This document shows, one piece after another, positions 11,534-23,112 of a stretch of 64,000 bases of DNA. The notes under the pieces are model-generated. The model was given only the letters and a program-made list of their open reading frames with translations. It ran no database searches and was not told where the DNA came from. Every line of letters begins with the position of its first letter. The first letter of the stretch is position 1. The stretch comes from Aquilaria yunnanensis (Eukaryota > Streptophyta > Magnoliopsida > Malvales > Thymelaeaceae). The DNA lies in NCBI GenBank assembly GCA_039654915.1, contig CM077596.1, positions 48,978,501-49,042,500 of the forward strand, read 5' to 3'. Made by a program: the position numbers and the translations under genes.

Positions 11534-12280
11534 GTTTGGAAACAGAGGAATCTAACCTCGGAAAGGCAAAGGGAAAAGAATTGAAATAAAAAAAGCACTT
11601 CGGAAGGAAACCCACATAGTTCGGAGCAAAGACAGGGACTTAAAAAATCACTATAAACTCGCCGAAAATCGGTCTGCCACTAGCACCACCGCCAAAGAAA
11701 GATGAAAAATGAGAGGAAATTAGGGAGCAAATGGAATGGAAATCGAGAAGTGTGGAAAACTCTAAAGGAGAAAGGGTTTATATAGACCGAAGGAGGCAGG
11801 CGAAGCGTCGGCATAATGACTCTTCATAGATGAAGGGATGTAATCGATGTAACAGACACGACTGATCGCCAATCACCTAGTGACACATGTCACCTGACAC
11901 GAGAAATGAGGGCATGCCTTCTGACATTAGCAGGCTTATAAAAGCCTAACCCGAAGTGACGCGACCGCCTGGTCAGAAGACATGACGATTCATTGACAAG
12001 CAACAGAGAACAAGAAAAAATCAGAAGGGAAAATATACTTCCTTATCCAAAGATACAACTTCGGAAACATCAAGAGCTCGGTAAAAAATGAAGAATCACA
12101 TTTGATGCTGAAGATACTGCTTCGGCCAAGGGAGGCATCGTGGACCAAAGAGATGCCCACCTCGAAGAAGGTGACCTAGCTCAAGATTCAGCGCTGTTAA
12201 ATGAGAACATCTGTCGCTTTAATGACACGCTCAGAAAAGCCTAATGCTGAAGATACTACTTTGGCTTCCCGATTGGGGCA
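11534..12280 (+). other. 3' region of the Tat element up to the PPT
   Basis: No coding sequence is seen on either strand. It contains the upstream (promoter-side) region of the antisense gene. The last bases before the 3' LTR (about 12268-12280, CCCGATTGGGGCA) sit where the polypurine tract should be, but are a poor match to a purine run. Confidence 0.5.
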
Positions 12281-13011
12281 TGTGATAGCCGAAGAGCTAT
12301 GGCCCTGAAGATCTCATGATCAGTTATCCGGAAACCACCTTTGGTGTTAGCTTAGCCCCGACCTCGGGGCACCCTCAATAGTACCCTTGGAAGGGTAACA
12401 TGACCAACTTCGGGAATAGGTGTCTTTCACCACCCTTGGATTTATGAACCTACCGACCTTAGAAAGTAGATCCACCATCCTCGACAGAGGAAAACGTCTT
12501 CCGAAAGTGACCCACTCTGCCAAAAGGCCTTTCCCAATAGCGCTCGGGGAAAATCTCTGCCCGAAGGGGTCTCGTACCACAAGGGGGATCTTGTGGAGAT
12601 ACGAAAAAAATGGTTAAGGAGCTTCTAACAAAGAGACCTCGCACATGCCCCTGCCCTCTAGCCAGAATGGCCTATGGCCAGTTGGAGATACCTATCTCCG
12701 AAGGTATGGACCACATTTAACTGAACACATGTCATGTTCTGAACAAGCTGTATCAAACGACCTCCTTCCTCCTCCCTATTATAAATACCTAGGAGGGACC
12801 TTGGTAAGAGAGAGAGACTTTTTCTTTATTCTCTACTCTCTGCTCTCTACTATTACTCATACAAATACTGACTTGGGCGTCGGAGGCTCCTCCCCCGGAA
12901 ACATATTCCGAGGAGTCCCTAACCCTTGTTCTTTAAAGTGTTGCAGACACCTTCACACCGAAAGTCTCTCATTCAGGCCAGCATGTCATACAACCAGGAT
13001 GCCGACGGACA
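12281..13011 (+). repeat. 3' LTR of the Tat-type element
   Basis: Begins TGTGATAGCCGAAGAGC and aligns with 2513-3189, ending at GCCGACGGACA. It carries its own TATAAATA at 12780-12787. Differences from the 5' LTR are numerous (substitutions plus indels of about 18 and 40 bp), so the insertion is not recent. Confidence 0.85.
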
Positions 13012-14779
13012 TTAATTTGTGCATGGTTAACAATTGTGTTTAGTCACTGTATTTGAAATACTACTTTGACCACTACTTTTTCAGATGCATCATGCGACAT
13101 GATCATACTTGCTTTTATGACATATAGTTAAATTTTTAATTTCTCACCCACAACAAGTAATAAAAAAAATTATTGTACTTTTACTTAATAAAACATATTA
13201 ATTAAATATATTATAATTTTATGTAAATCATTTATTGAGATATGTTTAGTTCCTTTAATTTAAATATATAATTAATTGTAGCTGGAGTTATGCAATTTTG
13301 ATTATGCAATTATCATCATTTTATTTTCATTTTTCTAATGAACTTCTACTTATTTTTTCAATCGCATCACTGCACTTTTTATGCATACTCATTGTAATAA
13401 GCTTGGGTTGAATTTTAAGTAAAAATATATATTTTTGTCCACTTTCTATAAAAAGATAAGGAAAAAAGGAAAAAAATAAAAACAGAAACAAAATTACATT
13501 TTTGAAATTATGAAATGAAACCAAGATAACATTACAGATTTTTTAATTTGGGTAATAATACAACTGTAATAATTTAAAAGAAATTACATATTTTTATTTG
13601 CTATAAAGTTAATAGGCCATCAATTGATTGAGTAAAATGTACAATTAATAATTTAATTTATTTATATTATTATATGAGTCAACTTTTTTTATATACAATA
13701 ATCAGCCAAATAGATAAATAATTTTATATGACGAACCAATTGTCAAGAAAAAGAATTTGAAAACTTAAAATTTTGTCATTTGCTATAGAGCTCTTTATTT
13801 TGCAGTCAAAATGTAAAGGTCATGGTATCTCAAGTTCTGAAGTTAAGGAATTTTTCTTACTCAATTTTGAAAGCTCAACAACTTGGATGGAATTAGAACA
13901 TTTTTACATGGAAAGAAATTGGTTTTAATTTGCTGAGATTTCCATGCCAATTATGAGATGCGATAAATTCGTTTAAAGCTTATGTAGGAAGAAGAAAAGT
14001 AGAAACGTATGTGGGAAGAAAATATGTGGCATTCCCAAATTAAATGCATGTGCCAAAACTTGGTGGCTAAGTGTTGTGTGGTCAAAATTGAGTCAATAAA
14101 TTGAAGAGTAAATTGGTGTTTGATATAAAAGTTTGAGATGATACTTAATTAGCTTATTAATTAATTCTACAATTACTAAATCACCCTCAATTTCTGGTTT
14201 ATAATATATACAAGAGTACTTTTTATGTGAATCAGGCTTATGTCATAAGCCACTCTCCTACTATATATATATACATTCTAAACATCCTCAACTATTGGAA
14301 CTGACAATCATGCCCTTGTGGTAGATGCTCTACAAATTAGGCTAGTTTGGCTGACCCAATTTCTCCAATCTCTAGTCAAATCTTTATCTCTGGTCGTGAT
14401 TTCTACAATTTCTACTTCGATCTTCACATTTGATTGCAATTGCTGTGATCTTTGTTTCAATCTTCATCCCCAATCACGGTTTCTCTGAATTGTTGTTCAA
14501 ATTGTATTTTTCCGCAACTTCTTGCAGCCACAGTTTTTTCAAATTTCTATGATTTTGCTTCAATCGTTTTCTCCGACATCAGTTTTACATTTTCAGTGAT
14601 TTCAGCAATTTTTCCTCCGACTATCTTTTTCGGCTTCCTTTTCAGGTTTTCTGCGACTTTTGCTTCAATATGTATTTCTTTTTTGCTTCACTATATGTTC
14701 TTTTTTTCATTTATGCTTGTTCTTTGAACGTTTCTATATGTTCTTGTACATATTGTTGTTTGTTATTTTTGTTTACAAT
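13012..14779. other. AT-rich intergenic DNA
   Basis: No gene recognised. About 14330-14750 is T/C-rich, with repeated phrases such as TTTCTACAATTTCTACTTCGATCTTCA. The 91-codon open stretch there is Phe/Ser-rich by composition and resembles no known protein. Confidence 0.45.
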
Positions 14780-16010
14780 TCAACGTGTACATAGAAAGAA
14801 ATTTGCATACATACACACTTATCGAAGCAAATAAAGCAAAGAACATATAGGAACGTTAACACAAATCACAGTTAAAAAAACATACACAAACTTATAAAGA
14901 AACTTATCCATATAAAGAATAGAACATATGCCTAGAAAGAAAATAATACATACCTTCAAAAACATATATATAGGCAAATATCAAAACACATGTATACTAA
15001 GGAACATATGTATGTAAAGAAAAGAACATAGAATGATGAACATGTGCATGTGAAGAAAAGAAGACATACTTTAAGAAATATTTATTCAAAACAAATTTAC
15101 ATGCATATCTGCATGTACATATACATATTTATAAAAGAACATATGTATAAACAAAAAAGAACATATGCAGATAAATTAAAGAACATATATGTAGTTACAT
15201 AAACTATAGTAAAAAAAACATATGCATATGTATAAAAACACATATCCATATAAAAGAAAGAATAATGACTACAAAAAAAAAAACAACACATATATTAAAA
15301 AATATATATACACAGAACAATATCAAAACACACATGTACAAAGGAACATATGGACCTAAAGAAAAGACTATATACATGTAAAGAAAAAAACATATACCTT
15401 CACATATCTATATAGGCCAAATACTAGAACACATTATGAATATAACACATATATAAATGAACATATAAAAATAAAGAAAAGAACATATGTGTATGAAAAA
15501 GAAGAACATATACCTTCAGAAATATCTATATGGAACAAACGTTAAAAAATATAATGTACATACATGCATACATATAAAAAAGAACATATTAAAATAAAGA
15601 AAAAAGCATAAGTGAATAAATAAAGGAACATATGCATGTGGAGAAAATATCATATACATTCATATATATCTATACAAACCAAATGTCAAAACACATTATA
15701 AACATATGCACATGTATGAAAGAACATATGCATATAAGTGAACAAACATATGCATATGAAAAAATAAATGTATGTCATAAAAAATATCTATACAAAGCAA
15801 ACGTTCAAATAGATAATGTATGTACATACTTGTATAAAAGAACATATCCATATAAAATAATGAACATATGCATGTAAGGAAAAGAACATGTACCTTCACA
15901 TATATCTAAACAAACTAAATATGAAAATTCATTATGAACATACATACATGTATAGAGGAACATATTCATATAAGGCAAAAAACATATGCATATGAAAAAA
16001 TGAACATACC
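14780..16010. repeat. Minisatellite built on GAACATATG(C)ATAT boxes, ~118 bp higher-order period
   Basis: The stretch is filled with the box AAAGAACATATGCATAT and variants, where CATATG and ATGCAT are palindromic. A marker phrase, TATCTATA(C/T)(A/G)(A/G)(A/C)CAAA, recurs at about 15402, 15520, 15664, 15783 and 15901, with more diverged copies near 14959 and 15297. The spacing is 118, 144, 119 and 118 bp. Open frames on both strands here are by-products of the repeat. Confidence 0.75.
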
Positions 16011-16689
16011 TAATGTCTTTTAAAAAATGGGCTAGCTCAACTAGTAAAAAAAGAGCTGGTAAAAAAGGTAAAAAGGAGAAGGAAAATGGAAAAATAGAAA
16101 AGAAAAAAAAATGAACTGAGAAAAGAAAAGGGGAAAAAAAGGTCAAGAGGAAAAGGAAAAACATAAGAAAAAAATGAAAAGGAACAAAAAAAGTGAGAAA
16201 AGAAAAGTGAAAAAATTGAAAAAAGTGAGATGGAGCTTTGAGGGTTTTAAGTATCAAACCCCAGCCCTTTAATTGGCATAGAAGTGTTTCAACCACCTAG
16301 ACTACATCTTCATGTTTGTCAAAGCTTTTAAAACTTAATATATTTATTCCGAATTAAGTTAACATAATAATCGGCCTATATACAATAGATTTCACACAGG
16401 AATTATTAATCACACGTAACAGATAAGTATTGCTCTAACTCGCCACCCAACATATCCAAAACCTTCAAATTCGTCCTCAACTTTTACGCATTTGCCCCAG
16501 CCAATTCCTCTTTCCAGGTCATGGATTTACCAGAAATTCCTTCCAGGCTCAAACCATGTGGTCCATAATATAGCATATTTTCTACATTTTAATTAATTGG
16601 GTAGCCTATGTGGATTTCGGCCCAGCCATATGTCTTGTTTTCTAAATTAGGACCCTCTGATTTTAGGCTTCTATTAAATATTCAACATT
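16011..16689. other. Intergenic DNA with a purine-rich block
   Basis: About 16035-16240 is an A/G-rich tract (GAAAAGGAAAAA type). The remainder is ordinary AT-rich sequence with no gene or clear repeat seen. Confidence 0.45.
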
Positions 16690-17090
16690 CTCTTTGGGCT
16701 AAAGTCCATTTTCATTCCTTTGATTTACAACGAGTTCATTACAATTCCCCCAGGTTTATCTGATGTTACGCTCTATCACCTAGCGTTTCATGAATATATA
16801 CTTTATCGTTTTCCATTTTACATTGTTAGACAGTAAATTTTAAAATTTTAATTTAAATTATGTGTTAGTCATCTCTTAATAATTTTAGTCTGTATGGTAA
16901 TTTTTTTATAGTTAGTGGATATTTTAAATTATCGGTGTTTTTTTATGTAAAGGTAAAACAATTGTTTTAAGAGGGTAAATTGTAAGGTAGGGGATAACAT
17001 GTATATTTCTGAAATAGGAGAGGCAAACTGTAACATTGGTTAAAGCTTAGGAAAAAGTTGTAATTAGCCCATTTACAAACTATGATTTAT
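16690..17090. mobile_element. Inverted-repeat (MITE-like) element
   Basis: The left arm (about 16695-16790, containing TTCATTACAATTCCCCCAGG) is matched imperfectly on the opposite strand by the right arm (about 16995-17085, containing GTTGTAATTAGCCC). The arms are roughly 60-90 bp. No coding capacity is seen, and ends and target duplication are not defined. Confidence 0.35.
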
Positions 17091-17305
17091 TTCAATTGTT
17101 AAAAAGTTAAAATTCCTCGATATATAAATTCCTTTTACCTTTATAAAAAGTTACGGGTAACTTTCTTCAAGAAATTTAAGCCTAAAAAAATTTTCAAATC
17201 TAGCACATTTTATGCTGGGACCTTTTTCGTTTGCATAATCGAGGTTGAATTTTGGTAAGTATGCCCGATAACTGTAATCCAACGTCAAGAAAAGGCCTAA
17301 AACAC

Positions 17306-17828
17306 CTTTCACTCCCTTAACTTTGTCAACTTGGATTTTTTATCTTATGAATTTTGATTTGGGTTCACTCTTCTACCAAACTTTAAAAATTTATCGTTTT
17401 TACCCCTCAATCCACTTAAATAGTTGCTTAAGTTATATAAGAATAAAAAAATGATAAAATAAAAGATGAAAGGCTAACTATCCATTTTCCTACATAGAGC
17501 TTTAGTTATAGGAACAAGTTTGGTATTCAAATTAAATGAATCATATTTCGATACAGAATGCCGGTTAGACCATGTAAGTTATAAAATGTTGGTTCGAATC
17601 GAGAAGATTGAAACAAATAATTGAAATAATGTAAAAATCTAACACAAATGGTTAACCAGCCCTTCATCTTTCATTTTATCTTCTTTTTAGTTCCCATGTA
17701 ACTTACACAACAATTTAAGTGTACTAAATGGGTAAAAGGTACTAATTATCAAAGTTTAAAAGGCAAGTAAACCCAAGTCAAAAATTATAGGTAATAGGTC
17801 CAAGTTGCTAAAACTCAAGAGTGAAATG
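17306..17828. mobile_element. Foldback / MITE-like element with ~170 bp arms
   Basis: 17306-17475 (starting TTTCACTCCCTTAACTTTGT) is the reverse complement, with scattered mismatches, of about 17658-17828 (ending AACTCAAGAGTGAAA). The matching order includes TTGGGTTCAC/GGTTTACTTG, CCACTTAAATAGTTG and GATGAAAGG. The ~180 bp between the arms is single-copy-like. It encodes nothing. Confidence 0.6.
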
Positions 17829-18206
17829 ATCTTTAGACATCAAAAAAAGCTGAATGCACCTTTTACATGTCACCGAGACGGTTCTTTTGGACGGTCGTTT
17901 TGTTTGTGTTACTCTATTATTTGGAACACGTTTATAGAAATTATTAGAGGTCTAAAGCCACTAGCAAAGTGGTATTCGGGCTTTTCCAGCTTTTAAATCT
18001 TATTCCATTTATATTATAATGACAAGTGTTTCAGTAGCCAGATGTGGTCCAATTACCTTCAGGCTTTGGTAAACAGGTAATCAAACCCTGACTCCTGAAT
18101 ATGAGAAAAAAAAAAGTAAGAAGTTAATGATTAGGACCAACCTCAATTATAATTCTTAATATTTCCAAGTTGACCAAGACTTGACAAGCTTGGATCCAAA
18201 TGTTAA
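17829..18206. other. 3' flank of the CBP60-like gene
   Basis: AT-rich flank that would hold the 3' UTR and poly(A) signal of the gene at 18207-21247 (minus strand). A specific poly(A) signal cannot be assigned with confidence. Confidence 0.4.
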
Positions 18207-21200
18207 CTAATTGCAGGGGTGCTGGCTACCTTCCGTGACCAATGAGCCAAACGACGCCGAAGTCACGTGCCAAACACCCCCATCCCCGTGATGCGCACCG
18301 TTTTGGTGTCCCTCTGTAACGTAGCCATCTCCTTGCTCCATTGTCTTCATGAGTAGCTGGTTTGGATACGCATGCTCCACCATTTGACCTTGTACCACAA
18401 TAACAATCCATATTAATAATTGAAATCAAATTTTAATTTATTCTCTTTCTTCATTAATATAGATTTTAAAGAATTAAATTTACCGCTAACAAATAAATAT
18501 TTAAGTTTGTTTTATAATACAAAGTCAGGAGATAGTATATCTAAATGGGTGAGGTGAGTGTTAAATCAGCGACCTCACCTTCGTCTTGTACCCTTTACTA
18601 CTCCAAGCAGCCAAGGACAACAAATATTTAAATATGAAATCTCTTCAAAATTTAGTACCGACAAATTACTGAATCTACATACCAGCATGCGTCATCAGTA
18701 GAGGACTCTCGTTTACAATGCCTTGGACCTCTTGCAATGATTTCCAATTTGCATGTGCTTGTCTCACCAAATTTTCAACATATGACTGAAAAAAATAAAA
18801 GTACAACTATTTACATAATTAGGGCACATTCATATGATCAAAGACAAAGCATTTGTTTCAAACTAGCGCTGCAATCCAATTTAGAGCGAGACAGTTTTTT
18901 TTTTTTGGTACAGATTTAGTGCGACACAATTAAGCAAATGTGATGTTTGTTTTTCGATGTTTATAAAGAAATCAAAGAAACGGTAATTAGTAGAATGGTT
19001 TTGATTTTAGCATTAGTGATTAGTATTAGAGTTTCAAAAATATTATCCTAAAATAGTATTTACCTTTTAGTTTCAACAATTTTATCTTCAATATTAAATA
19101 AATTATTCAAATCTCTAACACTAATAATAAAAAACCAGTTCTCATATAGGGCTTAGTTATGTTACCCGATTAATAGTGGTTTTGTCATGGCAAGGATAAA
19201 CGACATGGCCATTGATGACAGCCTTGAGGAGCCGACATATAGGATTCAGATATAATACAAAGTCGTCCCCTCTGTAAATGTAGAGTTTGTTGCCCAGAAC
19301 ACATGCTCTTGCATGCTTTGTCGTTGCTTCCCACATTTTGTTAGACATGCCCGGTCCTAAAATCTGTAGTTACATGCATAAAATTACAACCATAAAATGT
19401 AAAATGGATCCACAATTAAGTGTACCAATTAAATCGAAAGGCTAGTCTTTTGATTTTTTTTTTTAAAATGACGAACTTCTTGTTCTCATAAACAAAACAA
19501 AAATAGTTTCTGGAACATGTTTTTCTTTTTTTTTTTTTAAAGAAAATTTAAAAAAAAAAAACAGGAATTGGTGAGAAGTAATTACCCTTCTAAGCCTTGC
19601 CGGATCAACAACAAGCAATCTGAGGAAGTCTTGCACTGTGTGGACTCCCTCTTCTGCTAGCTTCTTATGAAGAACTCCTTCCTTCCCTATCTTTTCTAGT
19701 CGCCATACTTCATCTTCCAACATCGGTGGATGATGTTTCTTGTACACTTCAATATTTCACATAAAAAATAAGTTGATTAGTATTTTTCTTTTATGAACGC
19801 AATGAGAACAATTTTATTATAGAAAGCCCCAAGACAAACAAGAACTAACACCAAAACCCAAGAAATACAAAGACAACCCCAACAATTACAAACGTCATCT
19901 GAGGGGAAAAGATAATTAAGTAAATGCCCCAAAATCCCAAGAACCTAAAAGCAAGGATAGCTAAAGCTTACAAAAAAAAATCCACCCCAAGAACCTAAGA
20001 TAAGTTAATTAGTATATGTTCTAGGATAAGTCAATTTGTATATGTTTAATCATTCATAAAAAAAGTATATATTTAACCAAATTACATTCTCGTTCGCACT
20101 ATTAATTAGGTCCATCTACATTATCCATGGAATACAATGGCAAATAAAATTTTAATATGCACTTGATTATAATTTAAATAATCAATAATGCTACTGAGCT
20201 GTTTGAAATAAACTAGAATTGATTATAGTCTAGTTTATTCCGACAGTTCGGTAACATATTGTATGATACATAAATAATGATTCATGTACCATAATTAGTG
20301 AAAAACCTAAATGCAGTGTGATGGTGAACTTACGTTCTCCACGATGGTCTTTGACAACGAAAGCTTCTGTAATAGCTTCCTTGACGCGGAGTCCCGGAAG
20401 GCACCCAGGAACCAGTCTTGCACCGATCCGGAACATCCGGTTCCGAATCCAGCTCGAATTGTCCGTGAACGCAATATCTCCTATCACCGCCGCTCCATCC
20501 CTTACCGTAGGTTTTACATCTCCGGTAAGCAACGGGCGTTTTCCGGTCCTCTCCTTGATGATGTTGCTCTCAAACTCCTCGGCAGTCCAGTCTTCTCGGG
20601 TTGACCCCGGGAAGTCTCCGTCGATCACAACAAGTTCAACTCTAACGAGGGCCTTTTCGTGTGGCAAACCAGCGGCCGGAGAGTCCAACTCCGACCCGAG
20701 GAGTTGAATTTTGAGCGGCGAGTCGTGGCAGCCGGAGATCTTGCTTCCGGTGAAGATGGGCAGTGATAGTTTCGTGTTGAAAGCCAGCCGGAAACTCGAC
20801 GGCTGCTCCGTCAGTTGATGGATATTTATCTGCGACGGACAACAGCTGAACGAGCACGGTAGTTGCCTCAGGATGCGATTTACTTCTTCGCTAACCTTAA
20901 AAAACAAATAAACCCACAAATTAAAAAAGAAACATTCGACGCACTTGAAATCTTGCCTTAGTGACAACTAACAAATCAAAGTATAAACCCACCACTCTCC
21001 TGAGCACCGGTTCCATGGCGGAGAACAAGCTGTGCAGAGAATTAACCATGGCTGCCTCTCCAATAACACTGCCAGGCGCGAGGACAGTTATAAGTCAGTT
21101 CAAATATATCACACCCCATGAACTTTTGAACTTAACTAAGACAAGTTACACGTACGAAGCGAAAGGAGCTTGTGTTTTGAGGCGCTTCTCGTGGGGTTGA

Positions 21201-21247
21201 TCATCCTGGTCGGCGCCGGAATCGCCCAAAAAACGTTTAGCTGACAT
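18207..21247 (-). CDS. CBP60-family protein, SARD1-like (plant defence transcription regulator)
   Basis: Seven exons on the minus strand: 21247-21156, 21068-20993, 20895-20334, 19746-19586, 19363-19166, 18785-18683 and 18388-18207 (TAG). All introns are GT-AG and the frame holds across every join, giving 457 residues. The N-terminus has two basic patches (AKRFL, EKRLK; likely nuclear targeting). Then come [15 protein letters not shown] and EPVLRRV (~32-56), LSLPIFTG, an acidic EDWTAEEFE block, [48 protein letters not shown] and [12 protein letters not shown], all in family order. CBP60 proteins are plant-specific; CBP60g and SARD1 are nuclear DNA-binding activators of salicylic-acid synthesis genes. 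The short C-terminus and total length (SARD1 is ~450 residues, other CBP60s usually 550-650) favour SARD1. CBP60g or another short member is possible. The start ATG is chosen because the residues after it match the family N-terminus. Confidence 0.9.
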
Positions 21248-21660
21248 TTGGGTATAAATATATAAAGCTAACGAGTAGGGTTGATGATCGTATAATTTCT
21301 TGGAAGGAGCTCAGACGTATGGAGAAGGGGATGGGGATGGAGAAGACGAAGGGAGGAGGAAGATCGCAGGAAATGATGAGGTAGGGTTTGAGGAGATGGG
21401 AACCAATTGCAGGAGTCGATGGGTGGGAAAAGAAATATGGAAACTAAGGCGCTTAGATGGTTAGGGAAGTACTGAGAAATGATTGAATAGGGGGTTTTTG
21501 GGAAGGGTGAAGGAAATTTATCCGCGATCAAGGAAAGAGCGAAGTGACCGAGAGAAAGTGTATGGCTTGCATAGACTTGACCTAAATGTTTTGTTTTTGG
21601 CTTTTGTTTCTTTTTTTTTTTCTTTTTCCCATACATGCCGAACAATTAGGGAGCGACAAT
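21248..21660 (-). promoter_or_regulatory. 5' UTR/promoter region of the CBP60/SARD1-like gene
   Basis: On the minus strand this is pyrimidine-rich (CTTC/CTCC repeats), as in many plant 5' UTRs. One TTGACC (W-box core, the WRKY-binding site) lies at 21577-21582 on the plus strand. SARD1/CBP60g genes are known WRKY and TGA targets, so the site is plausible but a single 6-mer is weak evidence. The TATA-like run at 21250-21266 is too close to the ATG to be the functional TATA box. Confidence 0.35.
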
Positions 21661-22284
21661 TTGGGCTCTAATTGGCTATAAGAAAGCTTTTGTTAAATGT
21701 TCCCAAAAAATAAAAGACTAATGTAGAAAAGTTATTTGGAATAACTTCACTTATTTTGTACACACCAGACAAATTATAACATGTAGGAGAAATTTTATTA
21801 ATAGGTTCATCTAAATCCCACACAACTCAATATAAGTCTACCATTTGGTGACAAAGATGGAAAACCTTTTTCACAAATCACAATTCAAACCCCATTCTAC
21901 TATAAAAAATTATGGGTACTATGCCAATTAGCCCACAAACTATTGATGTAAATTAAAGTAATAATTTACAACTACTCAAACTTTACAAAGGATCAGTTAA
22001 AGGTTAAAAATATAAGTAATATGTGTATATCATTCTATTCCTAGTTATTATTTATCATATTAATTTGATGAATTCACGTGTTTCTCTCACAATTAATAAC
22101 CTTATTATTTTTTTTGGATATAGGCTCTCACAATTTAAAGAAATAGTTAAATGTATGGATATATTGAGGTTACGTGGCAGTCAAACCTTAGCCATCCCTA
22201 ATAATTTGACCATCATTTCGGTTAATTCAAAGCTCGAATAACACATTGTTACCCAAACCTGGCAAAATCCAAGGCACAAAATGG
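21661..22284. other. AT-rich intergenic DNA
   Basis: No gene or repeat recognised. Confidence 0.45.
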
Positions 22285-22491
22285 TTATTGCAACATAACC
22301 ACATCTCCGGATGTCTGTCGAAGTTTGACTGACCGCAACAAGGAGTTCAAACATTTTTCCTGCCCTCTTTGACTAATCGCAAAATTGAGGAATGCCTCCA
22401 ATTGGGCATCGTCTTTTACCTCTTTGAACCGTCTATTGATTTCTTGCTGCTGCTCGCTGGTCTGGTCCTCCGGAGAAACCATCAGCAACAC
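22285..22491 (-). other. Possible exon or gene fragment of unknown identity
   Basis: A 68-codon open stretch on the minus strand has amino-acid composition like a real soluble helical protein (for example residues ~18-50, EINRRFKEVKDDAQLEAF then LNFAISQRGQEKC), unlike the surrounding AT-rich frames. I do not recognise the family. It directly adjoins the duplicated segment at 22508-23108. It may be a terminal exon, a gene fragment, or chance. Confidence 0.25.
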
Positions 22492-22507
22492 TAGTAATTT
22501 ATATTAC

Positions 22508-23108
22508 TTGTCACTGCCCTTAGACACTGTAACTTCGTACATGCCGCCAGTTTTTTATTTACTTGAATTGTACAATCATTACATCGTTTGGTAATAATTT
22601 TTATGATTAATGACAGATATCGAGTTTCACTTAAAATTCACCCTTTAATTGTCGCTTTTGTTTTTTTAATGAATGATGGCATTCATTGCACCAAAAAACT
22701 GAAGGATTACATGCACAATCCAAAGAAATCAGAGTCATACCACAGAAGCCTCTATTTTCAAGCCCCCTTTTGCTAGTACGTGGGTGATAGTGTTTGCTTA
22801 CTACCCTTAGACATTGTAGCTTCCGTACATGCCGCCTGTTTTTCATTTACTTGAATTGTACAATCAGGACACATTTGGTAATAATTTTTATTAGATTTTT
22901 GGATTATTTATTAATAATGACGGATATGAGTTTCATTAAAATCCACCCTTTAATTTTCTTTTATTTTTTTATGAATGATGGCATTCATTGAACAAAAAAA
23001 AAAAAAAACTGAAGGATTACATGCACAATCCAAAGAAATCTAATTCATACAACAGGGGCCTCTATTTTGAAGCCCTCTTTCACTAGTGCATAGTTGATAG
23101 TGTTCGCT
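22508..23108. repeat. Direct tandem duplication, ~290-310 bp unit
   Basis: Copy 1 (about 22508-22797) and copy 2 (about 22798-23108) share, in order, CCCTTAGACA, CATGCCGCC, TACTTGAATTGTACAATCA, TTTGGTAATAATTTTTAT, GAATGATGGCATTCATTG, ACTGAAGGATTACATGCA, CAATCCAAAGAAATC and GCCTCTATTTT. Copy 2 differs by small indels (an A-run, an extra GATTATTTATTAATAATG). No coding potential is seen. Confidence 0.8.
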
Positions 23109-23112
23109 TCCT

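Larger units (their letters stand above)
2513..13011 (+). mobile_element. Ty3/gypsy LTR retrotransposon of the Tat type, decayed
   Basis: A ~10.5 kb element bounded by two related direct repeats that start TGTGATAGCCGAAG. The internal order is PBS, gag, protease, RT, RNase H, a second RNase H-like domain, integrase, then a long 3' region with an antisense gene. That order, the second RNase H and the antisense ORF are typical of the Tat lineage (RIRE2/Grande/Retand group). Many frameshifts and stops, and LTRs differing by several indels (677 against 731 bp), mark it as an old, dead copy. ACATT precedes the 5' LTR and recurs at 13009-13013, overlapping the last bases assigned to the 3' LTR, so the exact right boundary is uncertain by a few bases. 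Confidence 0.88.

Noticed and set aside
14452..14727. 91-codon hydrophobic open frame resembling a membrane protein
   Set aside because: T/C-rich repeated sequence. Hydrophobicity follows from TTT/TTC/TCT codons. No homology pattern.
15632..16296. Phe/Tyr/Met-rich open frames in the minisatellite and purine tract
   Set aside because: Translations of simple repeats. No protein-like composition.
17588..17602. tRNA-like B box (GGTTCGAATCG)
   Set aside because: No matching A box at the right distance and no cloverleaf. It lies in the centre of a foldback element.
21250..21266. TATA-like run directly upstream of the CBP60-like ATG
   Set aside because: It would place transcription start inside the coding sequence, whereas the N-terminus downstream of the ATG matches the family.
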